Below, in pieces: positions 9,567 to 20,520 of a DNA stretch of 64,000 bases. The notes under the pieces were generated by a model. That model saw only the letters and a list, made by a program, of their open reading frames with translations. It did not search any database and was not told the DNA's origin. Position 1 is the first letter of the stretch. Every line of letters starts with the position of its first letter. A program made the position numbers and the translations under genes. The stretch covers positions 1 through 64,000 of the forward strand of contig NZ_FXAO01000011.1 in NCBI RefSeq assembly GCF_900177645.1, read 5' to 3'. The stretch is from Arenibacter troitsensis (GTDB lineage Bacteria > Bacteroidota > Bacteroidia > Flavobacteriales > Flavobacteriaceae).

Positions 9567-9677
9567 CATTATTGTTTTTTGATTCATTAATAAGACCAAA
9601 AAACCAACATTTTGTTACAAGAAATTGGGATTAATTTGGATACGCTGTTTTCAAAACGATCAATTCCAATTTTTGGA

Positions 9678-9708
9678 TTGATAGATTAACGGAGAGTGCC
9701 TATATTTG
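9678..9708 (+). promoter_or_regulatory. lysS promoter
   Basis: TTG (9678-9680), a 20-nt spacer and TATATTTG (9701-9708) match the Bacteroidota consensus. The expected start near 9715 leaves a leader of about 14 nt before the lysS ATG at 9729, which supports that start over the upstream in-frame one at 9696. Confidence 0.7.
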
Positions 9709-9728
9709 CAGCCTTAATTTATAAGAAT

Positions 9729-11420
9729 ATGCAACTTTCGGAACAAGAAGTAATTAGAAGGGAAAAACTTGGCAAGTTAAGGGAAATGGGCATCGACCCC
9801 TATCCCGCTGCACTATATCCAGTAAATAGTACTTCTAAAAAGGCCAAGGAGAACTATGAAGAAGGCAAAAAAGTTGTTCTTTCCGGAAGGCTTATGTCCA
9901 GAAGGATACAAGGTAAGGCTTCCTTTGCAGAACTTCAGGACAGCGAAGGCCGTATTCAGGTCTATTTTAACAGGGACGAAATTTGTACTGGTGATGACAA
10001 GACCTTGTACAATGATGTGTATAAAAAATTATTGGACATTGGCGACATTATTGGTATAGAAGGGGAACTTTTCACCACACAGGTAGGTGAGAAAACCGTA
10101 ATGGTCAAAAATTTCACCTTGTTAAGTAAATCCTTACGCCCTTTGCCTTTACCAAAAGTAGATGCCGACGGGAAAGTTTACGATGAATTTAACGACCCAG
10201 AATTGCGCTACCGTCAGAGATATGTGGATTTGGTAGTAAACCCAAGCGTTAAGAAGAATTTTATAAAGCGCACCAAAATCACCAATAGTATGCGTCAGTT
10301 TTTTAACGATGCCGGCTATTTGGAGGTAGAGACCCCTATACTACAACCCATTCCCGGAGGTGCCGCAGCCCGTCCGTTTATGACGCACCACAATGCATTG
10401 AACATTCCTTTATACTTAAGGGTGGCCAATGAGCTATACCTAAAACGATTGATTGTTGGTGGCTTTGACGGGGTTTACGAATTTGCAAAGGATTTTAGAA
10501 ACGAGGGCATGGATCGTACCCATAACCCTGAGTTTACCGTCATGGAACTTTATGTAGCCTATAAGGATTACAATTGGATGATGGATATGACCGAAAGGCT
10601 GCTGGAAAAAGTAGCTATCGATTCCAATGGCACTTCCAAGGTAACCGTTGGCAAAAATGAGATAGAATTTAAGGCCCCTTACCCTAGGGTTCCCATTTTG
10701 GAAGCTATTAAAATCCATACGGGTTTTGATGTTGCCGGAATGAACGAGGTGGAACTTAGGGAAGTTGCCAAAAAACTACATATTGAGGTTGATGATAGCA
10801 TGGGAGTTGGCAAGCTTATCGATGAAATTTTCGGTGAAAAATGCGAACATCACTACATACAGCCCACCTTTATTACCGATTACCCCAAAGAAATGAGTCC
10901 GTTATGCAAGGAGCACAGGGACAATCCGGCATTGACGGAACGTTTTGAACTCATGGTAAACGGAAAGGAATTGGCCAATGCCTATTCCGAGCTGAACGAC
11001 CCCATTGACCAGCGTGAAAGGTTTGAAGAACAACTTCAACTATCGGAAAAAGGGGACGACGAGGCCATGTTCATTGATCAAGATTTCCTAAGGGCCTTGG
11101 AATACGGAATGCCTCCTACCAGTGGTATCGGTATCGGAATTGATCGTTTGGTAATGTTGATGACCAACAATGCTTCCATACAAGAGGTACTTTTCTTCCC
11201 TCAGATGCGACCAGAAAAGAAACAGGTTGAGCTAAGCGAGGAAGAAAAAGAAATCCTTGCCCTATTAAAACCAGAAGGCAAATTGACCTTGGATGAGCTT
11301 AAGACCAAAGCAGGCTTAAGTGGCAAAAAATGGGATAAATCCATGAAGGCCCTTTCCAAGCACGAGTTGATCAAGGTAATCCCCGAGGGCGACACAAAAG
11401 TGGTTATTCTGAAGAAGTAA
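9729..11420 (+). CDS. lysS: Lysyl-tRNA synthetase (class II)
   Basis: A 563-residue enzyme charging tRNA-Lys. The N-terminal OB-fold ([19 protein letters not shown]) binds the anticodon. The class II catalytic core shows motif 1 (around [16 protein letters not shown]), motif 2 ([20 protein letters not shown]) and motif 3 ([12 protein letters not shown]). It is longer than the about 505-residue E. coli enzyme: after about residue 495 a charged tail ([18 protein letters not shown] onward) forms a winged-helix-like addition. Single-gene transcript with its own promoter and terminator. Confidence 0.97.
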   Translation: MQLSEQEVIRREKLGKLREMGIDPYPAALYPVNSTSKKAKENYEEGKKVVLSGRLMSRRIQGKASFAELQDSEGRIQVYFNRDEICTGDDKTLYNDVYKKLLDIGDIIGIEGELFTTQVGEKTVMVKNFTLLSKSLRPLPLPKVDADGKVYDEFNDPELRYRQRYVDLVVNPSVKKNFIKRTKITNSMRQFFNDAGYLEVETPILQPIPGGAAARPFMTHHNALNIPLYLRVANELYLKRLIVGGFDGVYEFAKDFRNEGMDRTHNPEFTVMELYVAYKDYNWMMDMTERLLEKVAIDSNGTSKVTVGKNEIEFKAPYPRVPILEAIKIHTGFDVAGMNEVELREVAKKLHIEVDDSMGVGKLIDEIFGEKCEHHYIQPTFITDYPKEMSPLCKEHRDNPALTERFELMVNGKELANAYSELNDPIDQRERFEEQLQLSEKGDDEAMFIDQDFLRALEYGMPPTSGIGIGIDRLVMLMTNNASIQEVLFFPQMRPEKKQVELSEEEKEILALLKPEGKLTLDELKTKAGLSGKKWDKSMKALSKHELIKVIPEGDTKVVILKK

Positions 11421-11471
11421 TCTCCTAGAGCGAACGATTTACAATAGCCCTATTTCCACAACAATAACAAG

Positions 11472-11520
11472 TGCCTGGAGTTCCCGAATTTTAAATTGTG
11501 AACTCCAAGCATTTTATTTT
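11472..11520 (+). terminator. lysS terminator
   Basis: TGCCTGGAGTTC (11472-11483) pairs with GAACTCCAAGCA (11500-11511) across one mismatch and is followed by a T-rich tail (TTTTATTTTT). Confidence 0.65.
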
Positions 11521-11712
11521 TACACTGAACCTACCTAGTTCAGGGCCTTTTAGTGCAATCAAAAGATTAAATCTCAGCTACTTATTTTAAGGTTTAAATT
11601 GAACCAAATTGCATTCAATTAAAGGGACATGGGAAATGACCTAATTTGTTTTCTTATTAAAACCCTGGAGCAATAATTATAATCCAACTACACCACCATT
11701 CACAAAGTTTTG

Positions 11713-14700
11713 CTATTTTAAATCATGTACGGCAGCCTCATGACCAAAAAAATCATAGAAAACTACCCGGCTTTCATTTCCGTTAAGGAACAATGTTCTA
11801 CTGGATTGTGACAAATATGAAGATCCGTAATAAAATTCCTGAAGACGCTCTGAGCCATCTTTATATTTAATTGTAGCTTTGGCCACATTGGGCAATACAT
11901 CAATAGATAAACTTGGTTTTGACCGGTTATCTACAACATATGCCTTCAATGCACCAGAGTTTCTACTAAAAATATAGGATGGTCGACCCTTGATATTTAT
12001 TGAAACTGCCCCTCTGTTATCACCGTTTATTCCCAAACCACTTTCCACAGGAGAAATACCAATAAAATCTCCCTTTCCATTACCCTTTAACAAAGTGCCC
12101 TTAGAAGCATTATGACGCCCAACACCCACTTCCGTACCATAGTTATTACCCGTCATTAACACATCCAAATTACCATCTTCATCAAAATCATCAATTAGAA
12201 TACCGTACACTGGGGCCATTTGTGCCTCATTGGGAAGAACCTTAATTTCAAACTTACCTTTTCCGTTATTTTGAAGATAGACCGAAGCGAATTGAAATAC
12301 CTTTGTAATATAAGAACTACTTTTTTCCCGCTCGGCCAATACATCCACCATTGTTGCTTGGGCATAACTGGCATAATCCGGGAATTTTTTCTTCATTTGA
12401 GGAATCTGTTTAATAAGGTCATCCCTGGAATGTACTGGATATTCAATGCCATTGGTATAGGATGACATGATTGGGTCTATACTACCATTTTTATCATAAT
12501 CCTTCGCATAAACCGTTAATGGCTCGTTGGGAGAGACTCTGTATTTTGTATTTAATCCTTGGTTTCCCAAAACATAATCCATATCCCCATCATTGTCAAA
12601 ATCCCCGCCATTTATACTGTTCCACCAACCAGAGGTATAGGTCAGTCCTGTTTCCTCCGAACTATTTACAAACAAACCGTTCTGATTTTCAAAAAATTGA
12701 ATAGCCATAAACTCGCCCACAACGATCAGGTCTGTATCGCCATCCGTATCATAATCGGTCCAAATTGCATCTGTGACCATACCTACCTTTCTTAGGGATG
12801 GCGCTAATTTATTGGTAGCATCCCTGAATATCCCACCATCGTTTTCCAACAAATAACTGTTGGGGGGCAACGGATACTTTAAGGGAGCTAATCTGCCTCC
12901 TATAAAAAGATCAAGATCGCCATCCTTATCAAAATCTGATGCCCTAACACAAGAACCACTAGTATTAATCTTTGGTATGGCATTTACATCCAATGTAAAA
13001 TTCCCTTGCCCATCATTGGTATAGAGCCTATCCTGATAATATTCAGACCCCTCGTAAAATTCATTGCTTCCACTTACTATATAAAGGTCCTGGTCACCAT
13101 CTCCATCATAATCAAAAAACAATACACCTGTATCCTCCTCATATTTATCCTTTTCATTGGGGGTTAATAACTTTACGTCAAAAGTTCCGTCGGCACTTCC
13201 ATAAAATAATCTACCACTATAATTATATCCTCCTCCAAGAAAAAAATCTTCCCTTCCGTCGTTATTAATATCGCCGACTGCCAAACCTGGTCCTTGATTA
13301 GAATGTTTGTGTGGTAAAAGAAACTGTCGGTTAAAATCATAATACACCATTTCCTTATGCAAATAGTCCAAATTTAGAGATGTGGCAATATCCTTAAATA
13401 GGCCACTTTTGGATTGGTCATTGGTTAAAGCTATTTCCATGTATGCCTCATCTTGCATTAATTTTAATAGCTTGTTAGGCGCAGGATTAAATACTTTACT
13501 AACCTTTCCGTTTGGCCAACGTGCAATAACACTATCTATAACGTTTTCTTTACCTAAACCAAAATGTATTATTTTGTCTATTGACGATTGATACCCCCTT
13601 GTTAAGGTTTGTCTAACTATTTGTTGTTTACCATCCTGAAACAATGTGACCTCTGTACCTAAACCCATGTTGTTAAGACCATCACCCTTCAAATGAACAC
13701 TCAAATAATGATGCCCCAAAACTACTTCCGATCTATTTTCATACACAGAAGCAGTCTCGTTAATATTGTTGATTACAATATCAAGGTCGCCATCATTATC
13801 CAAATCGGCATAGGCCGCACCATTGGACAAGGAAGGTTGATCCAGACCCCACTCTTCGGCCATATTCACAAAACTTAAATTACCATTATTTTTGAATAAA
13901 TAATTAGGCAGTTTTATGGAAGGCATTTCTTTCGCCTTTTGTTTAAGAAAATTATTAAGACTATCCTTGGAAACATTGACAGATAAAGAACCTGTATAAT
14001 TGATAAAGTCAAGGTCCGTGATATCTCTAAGATAACCATTGGTTACAAATAAATCTTTAAAGCCATCGTTGTCAAAATCTGCAAAAAGTGGAGCCCAACT
14101 CCAATCGGTGGCATCCACATTTAGCAACTGGCCAATTTCCGAAAAAGAGGTTGGACCTTTATCTAAAGATCCATTATTGAGCTGTAGGGTATTACGCATA
14201 TATTGGGGCATATACCCCTGTTGTAAAGTCCGTTCAAATAAAGCAAAATTTAATGGCCCGGACATTTTCTTTTCATGGTAATTGTCCCTAGGTCGCATAT
14301 CCATGGTAACAATATCCACTAAACCATCATTGTTAAAATCGGCTATATCATTGCCCATGCTGAAATGACTAACGTGGTCCAAATAGGTCTTGGCCATTTC
14401 TTGAAAAGTTCCATCTTTTTTATTGATATATAAGTAGTCATTAGAAATAAAGTCGTTCGTAACCAGAATATCTTCCCATCCATCACTATTAATATCCGCT
14501 ATCCCGACCCCCAGGCCAAGTCCGTCGAAAACTATTCCAACTTCTTTTGAAACTTCAGTGAATACGATTCCCTTATCCTTTGTTTCATCATTTCGATACA
14601 ATTTATCGTTGGCAGGTCCATTTCCATCCTTTTTCAATGGTCTTACATTATTAGGGTCCCGAATATCATTGGTATGGTTTAAAAGATACATATCCAAATC

Positions 14701-15273
14701 GCCGTCTTTGTCATAATCAAAAAAAGCCGCTTGAGTGGAATAACTGGTATCCGCTATACCGTAGGCATCAGCCTGTTCAAGAAATTTTAGATTGCCTTGA
14801 TTTATGTATAGGAGATTTTTTCGTTTATTCTTATCGTAATTCCCAGACCTACACACATAAATATCCAACAGTCCGTCATGATTAATGTCCACCATAGTTA
14901 CACCTGTGGACCACCCAGGTGTAACGATTCCAGCTGAATCTGAAATATCCTCAAAACTTAGCCCTCCCTTATTCAAATACAATTTATCATTTACCATATT
15001 TCCCGTGAAATAAATGTCCGGTAAACCGTCATTGTTAATATCTCCAATGGCCACCCCCCCTCCATTATAGACGTAAAAAAAATCGACCATATTAAAGGTG
15101 TCATTTTCTTCAATAAGATTATTAAAGGATATGTTGGTGGTATTGGTAGACAATAATTTGAACAGCGGTTCGTGTTCAGACTTTTCAGGTTCTCCGGATC
15201 CACTATCCTTACAAGAAATAACCTGTATGAAAATTATGGCAAAGAATAGTAACTTGGCAAATTTATACATCAT
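11713..15273 (-). CDS. VCBS/FG-GAP repeat lipoprotein with ASPIC/UnbV domain
   Basis: A 1186-residue surface lipoprotein with a Cys at the end of FIQVISC. Many FG-GAP/VCBS repeats of the form DINNDGLPDIYFTGN, DFDNDGFKDLFVTNG and DYDGDGDQDLYIVSG, with Ca-binding-like Asp ladders, form one or two seven-bladed propellers on either side. An ASPIC/UnbV domain sits between them (about residues 520-600, HLKGDGLNNMGLGTEVTLF). In Bacteroidota such proteins are often encoded directly after susC/susD, as here, and are thought to bind glycans or assist uptake at the cell surface. A hairpin terminator separates it from susD. Confidence 0.88.
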   Translation of the reverse strand: MMYKFAKLLFFAIIFIQVISCKDSGSGEPEKSEHEPLFKLLSTNTTNISFNNLIEENDTFNMVDFFYVYNGGGVAIGDINNDGLPDIYFTGNMVNDKLYLNKGGLSFEDISDSAGIVTPGWSTGVTMVDINHDGLLDIYVCRSGNYDKNKRKNLLYINQGNLKFLEQADAYGIADTSYSTQAAFFDYDKDGDLDMYLLNHTNDIRDPNNVRPLKKDGNGPANDKLYRNDETKDKGIVFTEVSKEVGIVFDGLGLGVGIADINSDGWEDILVTNDFISNDYLYINKKDGTFQEMAKTYLDHVSHFSMGNDIADFNNDGLVDIVTMDMRPRDNYHEKKMSGPLNFALFERTLQQGYMPQYMRNTLQLNNGSLDKGPTSFSEIGQLLNVDATDWSWAPLFADFDNDGFKDLFVTNGYLRDITDLDFINYTGSLSVNVSKDSLNNFLKQKAKEMPSIKLPNYLFKNNGNLSFVNMAEEWGLDQPSLSNGAAYADLDNDGDLDIVINNINETASVYENRSEVVLGHHYLSVHLKGDGLNNMGLGTEVTLFQDGKQQIVRQTLTRGYQSSIDKIIHFGLGKENVIDSVIARWPNGKVSKVFNPAPNKLLKLMQDEAYMEIALTNDQSKSGLFKDIATSLNLDYLHKEMVYYDFNRQFLLPHKHSNQGPGLAVGDINNDGREDFFLGGGYNYSGRLFYGSADGTFDVKLLTPNEKDKYEEDTGVLFFDYDGDGDQDLYIVSGSNEFYEGSEYYQDRLYTNDGQGNFTLDVNAIPKINTSGSCVRASDFDKDGDLDLFIGGRLAPLKYPLPPNSYLLENDGGIFRDATNKLAPSLRKVGMVTDAIWTDYDTDGDTDLIVVGEFMAIQFFENQNGLFVNSSEETGLTYTSGWWNSINGGDFDNDGDMDYVLGNQGLNTKYRVSPNEPLTVYAKDYDKNGSIDPIMSSYTNGIEYPVHSRDDLIKQIPQMKKKFPDYASYAQATMVDVLAEREKSSSYITKVFQFASVYLQNNGKGKFEIKVLPNEAQMAPVYGILIDDFDEDGNLDVLMTGNNYGTEVGVGRHNASKGTLLKGNGKGDFIGISPVESGLGINGDNRGAVSINIKGRPSYIFSRNSGALKAYVVDNRSKPSLSIDVLPNVAKATIKYKDGSERLQEFYYGSSYLSQSSRTLFLNGNESRVVFYDFFGHEAAVHDLK

Positions 15274-15310
15274 TGTATATTAAAACTTTACACATCAATA
15301 TTAATACATA

Positions 15311-15344
15311 AAAATCAGAAAACCTGTCGACTATGACAGGTTTT
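15311..15344 (-). terminator. Intrinsic terminator between susD and the VCBS gene
   Basis: AAAACCTGTC (15319-15328) pairs perfectly with GACAGGTTTT (15335-15344). On the minus strand the stem is followed by ATTTTTATG. This is a leaky terminator or polarity element inside the operon that would lower expression of the VCBS gene relative to susCD. Confidence 0.72.
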
Positions 15345-15371
15345 CATAAAAACTCTAACTAACTCAAAAAA

Positions 15372-16961
15372 CTATTGATATTGGGGATTTTGTGTAACAT
15401 TGGGATTCCCCAACACCTCGTTCAATGGAATTGGCAACACATAATCTCTAGCTTTAAGAGTACGGTCTACTCCATAAGTGTCTATAAATTCCTGAATATA
15501 ATCACCCAAATAATCCGGTGTACCTCCGAAAGTACTTTTCCTTTTAAGTTCGGGATAAACCTCACATTCCATAGCAAATTCCATTACGCGCTCATTTACT
15601 ATAGCGTCTCTAAGCAGCTCCTTACTAAGGCCGGAAAGGGGATCCAATCCAGCTCTTTCCCTTACCAAATTGATTCCCAAATAAGGATCCCCAGTACCGC
15701 TCTCATTGGCAGCCTCAGAATGACCCAATAATACATCCGCATAACGGAGATAAACAATATTCTTCTCGGTCAGGTTGGCATTGGATATACCCATTTCGGT
15801 GTATTTTGCCGACCACCCGTTGCCAAAAATCAGTTCATCTGGATTATTGGGATCAGCATCTGCAGAAACCATTCCTCCAAAACGACTTAAATTGTACGAT
15901 GCATCTGCACTCCATTTCACTACTGGTCTTTCTCCTGCTGAATTGGGTCCTACTCTGGTTGTAGGATACTCACTAATAAAAGTGCCCGCAATTCTCTTGT
16001 CATTTGGATCATATTTTTCCCGGAATGCTTGTGTAGAATTTATCCAATGCCAACCCACACCACCTAAATCGTTGGGCAGATCACCTGGAATGAAATGTTG
16101 ATGATAGTTCTGATTTTCACCGGAGTTGGCCGAAGATGATACTTGAGCTTCAAAAATACGTTCTCCTGTATTTTCATCAGCTACAGAGAAGTTTTGTGCA
16201 AAATCATCAAACAGATCAAGTCCACTTTCAGTCATAATAGTTTCCGCGGTTGTCCGGGCCTCACCCCATTTTTCATCCTGTAAATATGCCTTCACCAAGA
16301 GTGCCATTGCAGCCCATTTGGTTGCCCTACCTACATTTCCAGAGGAATGGGATTCCGGCAAAACTGCAGCCGCCATGATTAAATCGTCCTCGATAAGGTC
16401 CAACGCCAAACGTTTTCCATTTTCGTTGGATGGAAGATCTTTATCACTTTCGGTTTTTTGTGTAGTTACCGGAATATTATCAAAATAGCGCACTAAATTG
16501 TAATAGTAAAAGGCTCTTAAAAACAACGTTTCTGCCTTTACCCTGTCTATCAAGGCGGTATTGGGAGCACCTTCCTCCTTTAATTGATCGGCCTTCTCAA
16601 TTATGGCGTTTGCCCTATTAATATTCTCGTAGGATATTCTCCAATAAGTGGCTATATAGTCATCACTGGGGTTAACGTTCCCATTTTGAAAATCCAACGG
16701 TCCTTTTTCCCAACCTACTTGATATCCTACAAGGCATTCAAAAACAAATCGATCATAATAATGATTAAACCAATCCCTACCATAACCTATTCCATCATAG
16801 ACCGCATTGACACCTAATTCTAATTGCTCTGCGGTTGCAAAGAAATTATCTTGGGTCGTAAAATCCGGATTTTCTTCCAAATCCGAACAGCCTACCAATG
16901 GTATTGCCAAAGCAAAAAAGAAAAGGAGGCGGTAATACCTAAATTTTTTATATGTCTTCAT
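15372..16961 (-). CDS. SusD/RagB-family glycan-binding lipoprotein
   Basis: A 529-residue outer-membrane lipoprotein with lipobox LVGC (Cys25), followed by SDLEENPDFTTQDNFFATAEQLELGVNAVYDGI, the typical SusD start. TPR-like helices (AETLFLRAFYYYNLVRYFDNIPV) and the C-terminal block (ERVMEFAMECEVYPELKRK, YVLPIPLNEVLGNPNVTQNPQY) are as in the family. SusD closes over SusC and captures the glycan. The gene lies 27 bp downstream of susC on the same strand. Confidence 0.96.
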   Translation of the reverse strand: MKTYKKFRYYRLLFFFALAIPLVGCSDLEENPDFTTQDNFFATAEQLELGVNAVYDGIGYGRDWFNHYYDRFVFECLVGYQVGWEKGPLDFQNGNVNPSDDYIATYWRISYENINRANAIIEKADQLKEEGAPNTALIDRVKAETLFLRAFYYYNLVRYFDNIPVTTQKTESDKDLPSNENGKRLALDLIEDDLIMAAAVLPESHSSGNVGRATKWAAMALLVKAYLQDEKWGEARTTAETIMTESGLDLFDDFAQNFSVADENTGERIFEAQVSSSANSGENQNYHQHFIPGDLPNDLGGVGWHWINSTQAFREKYDPNDKRIAGTFISEYPTTRVGPNSAGERPVVKWSADASYNLSRFGGMVSADADPNNPDELIFGNGWSAKYTEMGISNANLTEKNIVYLRYADVLLGHSEAANESGTGDPYLGINLVRERAGLDPLSGLSKELLRDAIVNERVMEFAMECEVYPELKRKSTFGGTPDYLGDYIQEFIDTYGVDRTLKARDYVLPIPLNEVLGNPNVTQNPQYQ

Positions 16962-16988
16962 AGTATGTAATTTTTTAAATTAAAGTTA

Positions 16989-19900
16989 CTAAAATTCCAG
17001 ATTTACGCCCAAGGTCAGTGTTCTGGAACGTGGGTAGGCATCATAATCATCGCCTCTATTCAAGTTATTCTGTCCCCTATTGTTTACTTCCGGATCAAAA
17101 CCACTGTAGTCGGTTATGGTGAACAAATTTTGACCACTTACAAATACACGGGCCCTACTTATATACTTTTGAATATTAGGTATGGTATAGCCAAGAGAAA
17201 TGTTCTGTAGTCGGATAAAGGATCCATCTTCAATAAAGTAATCCGAATCCCTGTAGGAATTTGCAAAATCCCTGTTACCATCTATAACCGGTCTTGAAGC
17301 ACTAGTATTGGATGGGGTCCATGAATCAGTCAATATATTTGACAACTGATTTATCTTTTGTACTCCATCACCAATTTCGGAGGCTTGTAAGTTTCTTACA
17401 TCAAAACCTTGCGACCCTCTAAAAAATATACCCATATCAAAGTTTTTGTAATTCAGGGTAGAATTAAGTCCCCAAGTAAAATCTGGATTGGGATCACCAA
17501 TAATTACATAATCATCAGGGGTTATCTGGCCGTCACCGTTTACATCCCTATATTGGGGATATCCTGGCTTATCCCCAGATCTTGAGGGATTACTGGCTAT
17601 TTCCGCCTCAGATTGAAAAATTCCAATATAGTCATAGCCCCTCCATACACCAATTGGATTTCCTGCTTCCACCCAACTACCATCAACGCCCAAGTGACCA
17701 CTTGTGGAGCTGGAGAAAAATGGTGTACTATCCCCAAGGTCCAATAGCTTATTTCTTAAGATAGAAATGTTCCCGGAAACGTTCCATTTAAAATTCTCGT
17801 TGTTAATAACGTAGCCATCAAGACCTACCTCAAATCCTCTATTTTCCAAGGAACCTGAATTCTTCAAGATCGATTCAAAGCCCAAACTGCTAGGAATGGT
17901 TACGAAAAGTAACAAATCTTCTGTTTGGTTATAGAAATAATCCAAAGTTAGGTTTAATCTGTCGTTAAAAAATGAAGCGTCCAAACCAATATTGGTCATA
18001 GTGGTGGATTCCCATTTTAAGTCAGGGTTTCCTAATCTACCATCTGCAAGCCCCAAGACCAAACCACCATTAAATACGTAATTGTACTCGTTAAGGTTGG
18101 CCAAGGAATTATAGACAGGAATTTCAGAGTTCCCCGTTAATCCCCAACTACCTCTTAATTTTAGGTTGTTAATTGTTTCGGATAATTGAGAATTCTCAAA
18201 AAATCCTTCGTTGGCAATATTCCACCCCAAAGCAACAGAAGGAAAATTGGCCCACTTGTTTTCTTTTCCAAATCTAGATGACCCATCCCTTCTAAAGGTA
18301 ACCGTGGCCAAATATCTACCATCAAAATTATAGTTCACCCTACCCAATAAGGATTCCAACAACCATTCCCTTCTATTGGAGAATGGTGTAAGAATATCCG
18401 GTCCTCCCTGAAGGGTAGCCTGATCTACGGAAGCCGCCGTAATGCCCCTTGTTGTTGTACTAGTATACTTGTTAACTTCCTTTTGAAAAGTATATCCGGC
18501 AACAGCATCTATATTATGCTTTTCCCCAAATTGTTTGTTATAGGTAAGAATATTTTCGTTAAGGAAGTTGGATGAACTCCTATTTGCCAAAGTAAGCTCT
18601 CCTGCATTGTCCCTCCCCAACCTGGTATTCACAGAAGGAAAGAAGCTGGTACGATTCACATTTAAGATATCGGCACCTATACTAGTCTTAGCCTTTAATC
18701 CATCCAAAATATTAAAGGTAAATCCAGTATTACCCAAAATTCTGGTAGTTATATCCTGATCTGTGGCATACTCCAATTCCTGCAAAGGATTTATATTAAA
18801 ACGTCCGTCGTAAGAAGCCAGAGCGTAGGTTCCATCCTCATTTCGAACAGGAACTGTAGGATCCAATCCCAAAGCCGTAATAATAATACCCCCTGGGCCT
18901 CCACGATCTGTTGGGGCGTTATTGGACTCTGTACGATTTATTGCCCAACTAGAGCTGATATTCACGAAATCGTTTAGAGCCTTATTATCCAAATTTAGTC
19001 GGATACCATACCTTTGAAAATCGGTATTTTTTACAATACCATCATTTTCGTGATAGTTGCCGGTCAAGGCATATTGTGAGTTCTCATTTCCTCCAGAAAA
19101 GGTAAGTTGATGATTTTGGATGATTCCCACCCTCGTAACTTCATCCAACCAGTTGGTACCCTCTCCAAAGGCATCAATTTGTGCCTGCGAGTATATTGGC
19201 GCACCGCCTTGACTAGTTTCAAGTGTATTTAAATAAGTTGCGAATTCAGAACCGTTCAAAACGTCTATAGAATTTGTAATGGTCTGGGTGGAATAGGTTC
19301 CTTCATAACTAATTTTGGCCCTTCCTTGCTTACCACGTTTTGTAGTTATCAATACCACACCATTAGAACCCCTAGAACCATATATGGAGGTAGCCGAGGC
19401 ATCTTTCAATACTTCAATTGATTGAATATCATTAGGGTTAATGGAGGCAAGTGCATTGGATGCCCTTCTATTTCCACCTGCACCATAGGCTTCATTATCC
19501 GGATATATTGGGAAACCATCCACGACATATAATGGTTCACTACCACTATTAATGGAATTAGAGCCTCGAATACGGACCGATACTCCACCACCCGGTGCGG
19601 CAGATGCCTGAGTCACCTGCACCCCAGGTGCCCTAGCCTGTATGGCCTGATCAACGGAAGTAACCGGTAGTTCCTTAAACGAATCACCATCAATAGAGGA
19701 AACCGATCCGGTAAGGTCACTTTTCTTTACGGTACCATAACCAACAATGACCACCTCGTCCAAGGCTTGGGATTGTGGTTCAAGGGTTACATTAATGACA
19801 CTACGCCCGTTAATATTAATTTCCTGAGAGGCAAAGCCTAAAGAAGAAAATGTTAGAACGGCAACTCCGTCCGGCACATTCAACTCGTAATTTCCGTCAA

Positions 19901-20084
19901 AGTCCGTTATTACACCCGAGGATCCGGCAATTACGTTTACCCCTGGCAAAGGAGTGTTAGTTTCCCCATCGGTGACAGTTCCAGAAATTGTATTCTGTGC
20001 CGCCGCGGTAAAACCAAATAAAAGAAAGGCGACGAATAAATATCCGGGCCTTAAATGAAATGATTTAAGCAAAGTGTACTTCAT
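16989..20084 (-). CDS. SusC/RagA-family TonB-linked outer-membrane receptor
   Basis: A 1031-residue outer-membrane receptor. After the signal peptide comes a carboxypeptidase-D-like domain (ISGTVTDGETNTPLPGVNVI). The TonB box/plug region follows (EVVIVGYGTVKKSDLTGSVSSI and SIEVLKDASATSIYGSRGSNGVVLITTKRG), then the 22-strand barrel ending in RTLTLGVNLEF. It imports oligosaccharides with energy from TonB/ExbBD. It is the first gene of a susC-susD-VCBS operon, with a long leader (435 bases of gap to the AraC gene). Length is normal for the family. Confidence 0.96.
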   Translation of the reverse strand: MKYTLLKSFHLRPGYLFVAFLLFGFTAAAQNTISGTVTDGETNTPLPGVNVIAGSSGVITDFDGNYELNVPDGVAVLTFSSLGFASQEININGRSVINVTLEPQSQALDEVVIVGYGTVKKSDLTGSVSSIDGDSFKELPVTSVDQAIQARAPGVQVTQASAAPGGGVSVRIRGSNSINSGSEPLYVVDGFPIYPDNEAYGAGGNRRASNALASINPNDIQSIEVLKDASATSIYGSRGSNGVVLITTKRGKQGRAKISYEGTYSTQTITNSIDVLNGSEFATYLNTLETSQGGAPIYSQAQIDAFGEGTNWLDEVTRVGIIQNHQLTFSGGNENSQYALTGNYHENDGIVKNTDFQRYGIRLNLDNKALNDFVNISSSWAINRTESNNAPTDRGGPGGIIITALGLDPTVPVRNEDGTYALASYDGRFNINPLQELEYATDQDITTRILGNTGFTFNILDGLKAKTSIGADILNVNRTSFFPSVNTRLGRDNAGELTLANRSSSNFLNENILTYNKQFGEKHNIDAVAGYTFQKEVNKYTSTTTRGITAASVDQATLQGGPDILTPFSNRREWLLESLLGRVNYNFDGRYLATVTFRRDGSSRFGKENKWANFPSVALGWNIANEGFFENSQLSETINNLKLRGSWGLTGNSEIPVYNSLANLNEYNYVFNGGLVLGLADGRLGNPDLKWESTTMTNIGLDASFFNDRLNLTLDYFYNQTEDLLLFVTIPSSLGFESILKNSGSLENRGFEVGLDGYVINNENFKWNVSGNISILRNKLLDLGDSTPFFSSSTSGHLGVDGSWVEAGNPIGVWRGYDYIGIFQSEAEIASNPSRSGDKPGYPQYRDVNGDGQITPDDYVIIGDPNPDFTWGLNSTLNYKNFDMGIFFRGSQGFDVRNLQASEIGDGVQKINQLSNILTDSWTPSNTSASRPVIDGNRDFANSYRDSDYFIEDGSFIRLQNISLGYTIPNIQKYISRARVFVSGQNLFTITDYSGFDPEVNNRGQNNLNRGDDYDAYPRSRTLTLGVNLEF

Positions 20085-20520
20085 TTGAGTTGGTCTTTAG
20101 TTATTAGTTAAAATTGGGGTTATTGGCAACCCATTCAGTTCAAATTGGAAATTCGTAAAGCAAAAAAAATTCAAAACAGAATTGGATCTCCACCTAACCT
20201 AGAACAATAGTAGTAGGTTTTGGCTATTTTACAAATGGACAATGTTATTATAACATGGATTATTTCATTATTATTTGTGAATATACCATTTTTCACTCAT
20301 TGAACTTGTCAAAATCGCACAAACACCTACCACAATTTAGCATTTTAACACCTTTAAGAATTTGACACTACATTAACAGGTATCCCCACCCAAACCACGC
20401 TATATAGCTTGGGTCCTAATAAAATAATGGATTTTCCCCTTTGAAGCAGTATAGGAAAAAGTTAAAATGGAAAAGAATCCATATACCGTTCAAGGCATAA
20501 TACTAAACCTATACAGGTTA
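20085..20520 (-). other. Promoter region of the susC operon
   Basis: This 436-base gap separates the AraC gene from susC. It contains the palindrome listed at 20242-20256. TCCATTTG on the minus strand (about 20231-20238) is a near match to TAnnTTTG beside that palindrome. No small gene or RNA was recognised; an open stretch on the plus strand from 20467 overlaps the AraC gene and is not credible. Confidence 0.45.
20242..20256. promoter_or_regulatory. Palindromic operator candidate upstream of susC
   Basis: ATGTTAT-T-ATAACAT is a perfect palindrome 158 bp upstream of the susC start. The TGTTAT half-site recurs in a second palindrome upstream of the sugar porter gene (21565-21577), on the other side of the AraC gene. 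Confidence 0.4.

Noticed and set aside
9727-9790. Upstream in-frame start of lysS at 9696
   Set aside because: It would begin within or upstream of the perfect -7 element TATATTTG (9701-9708); the ATG at 9729 fits the promoter and the family start.
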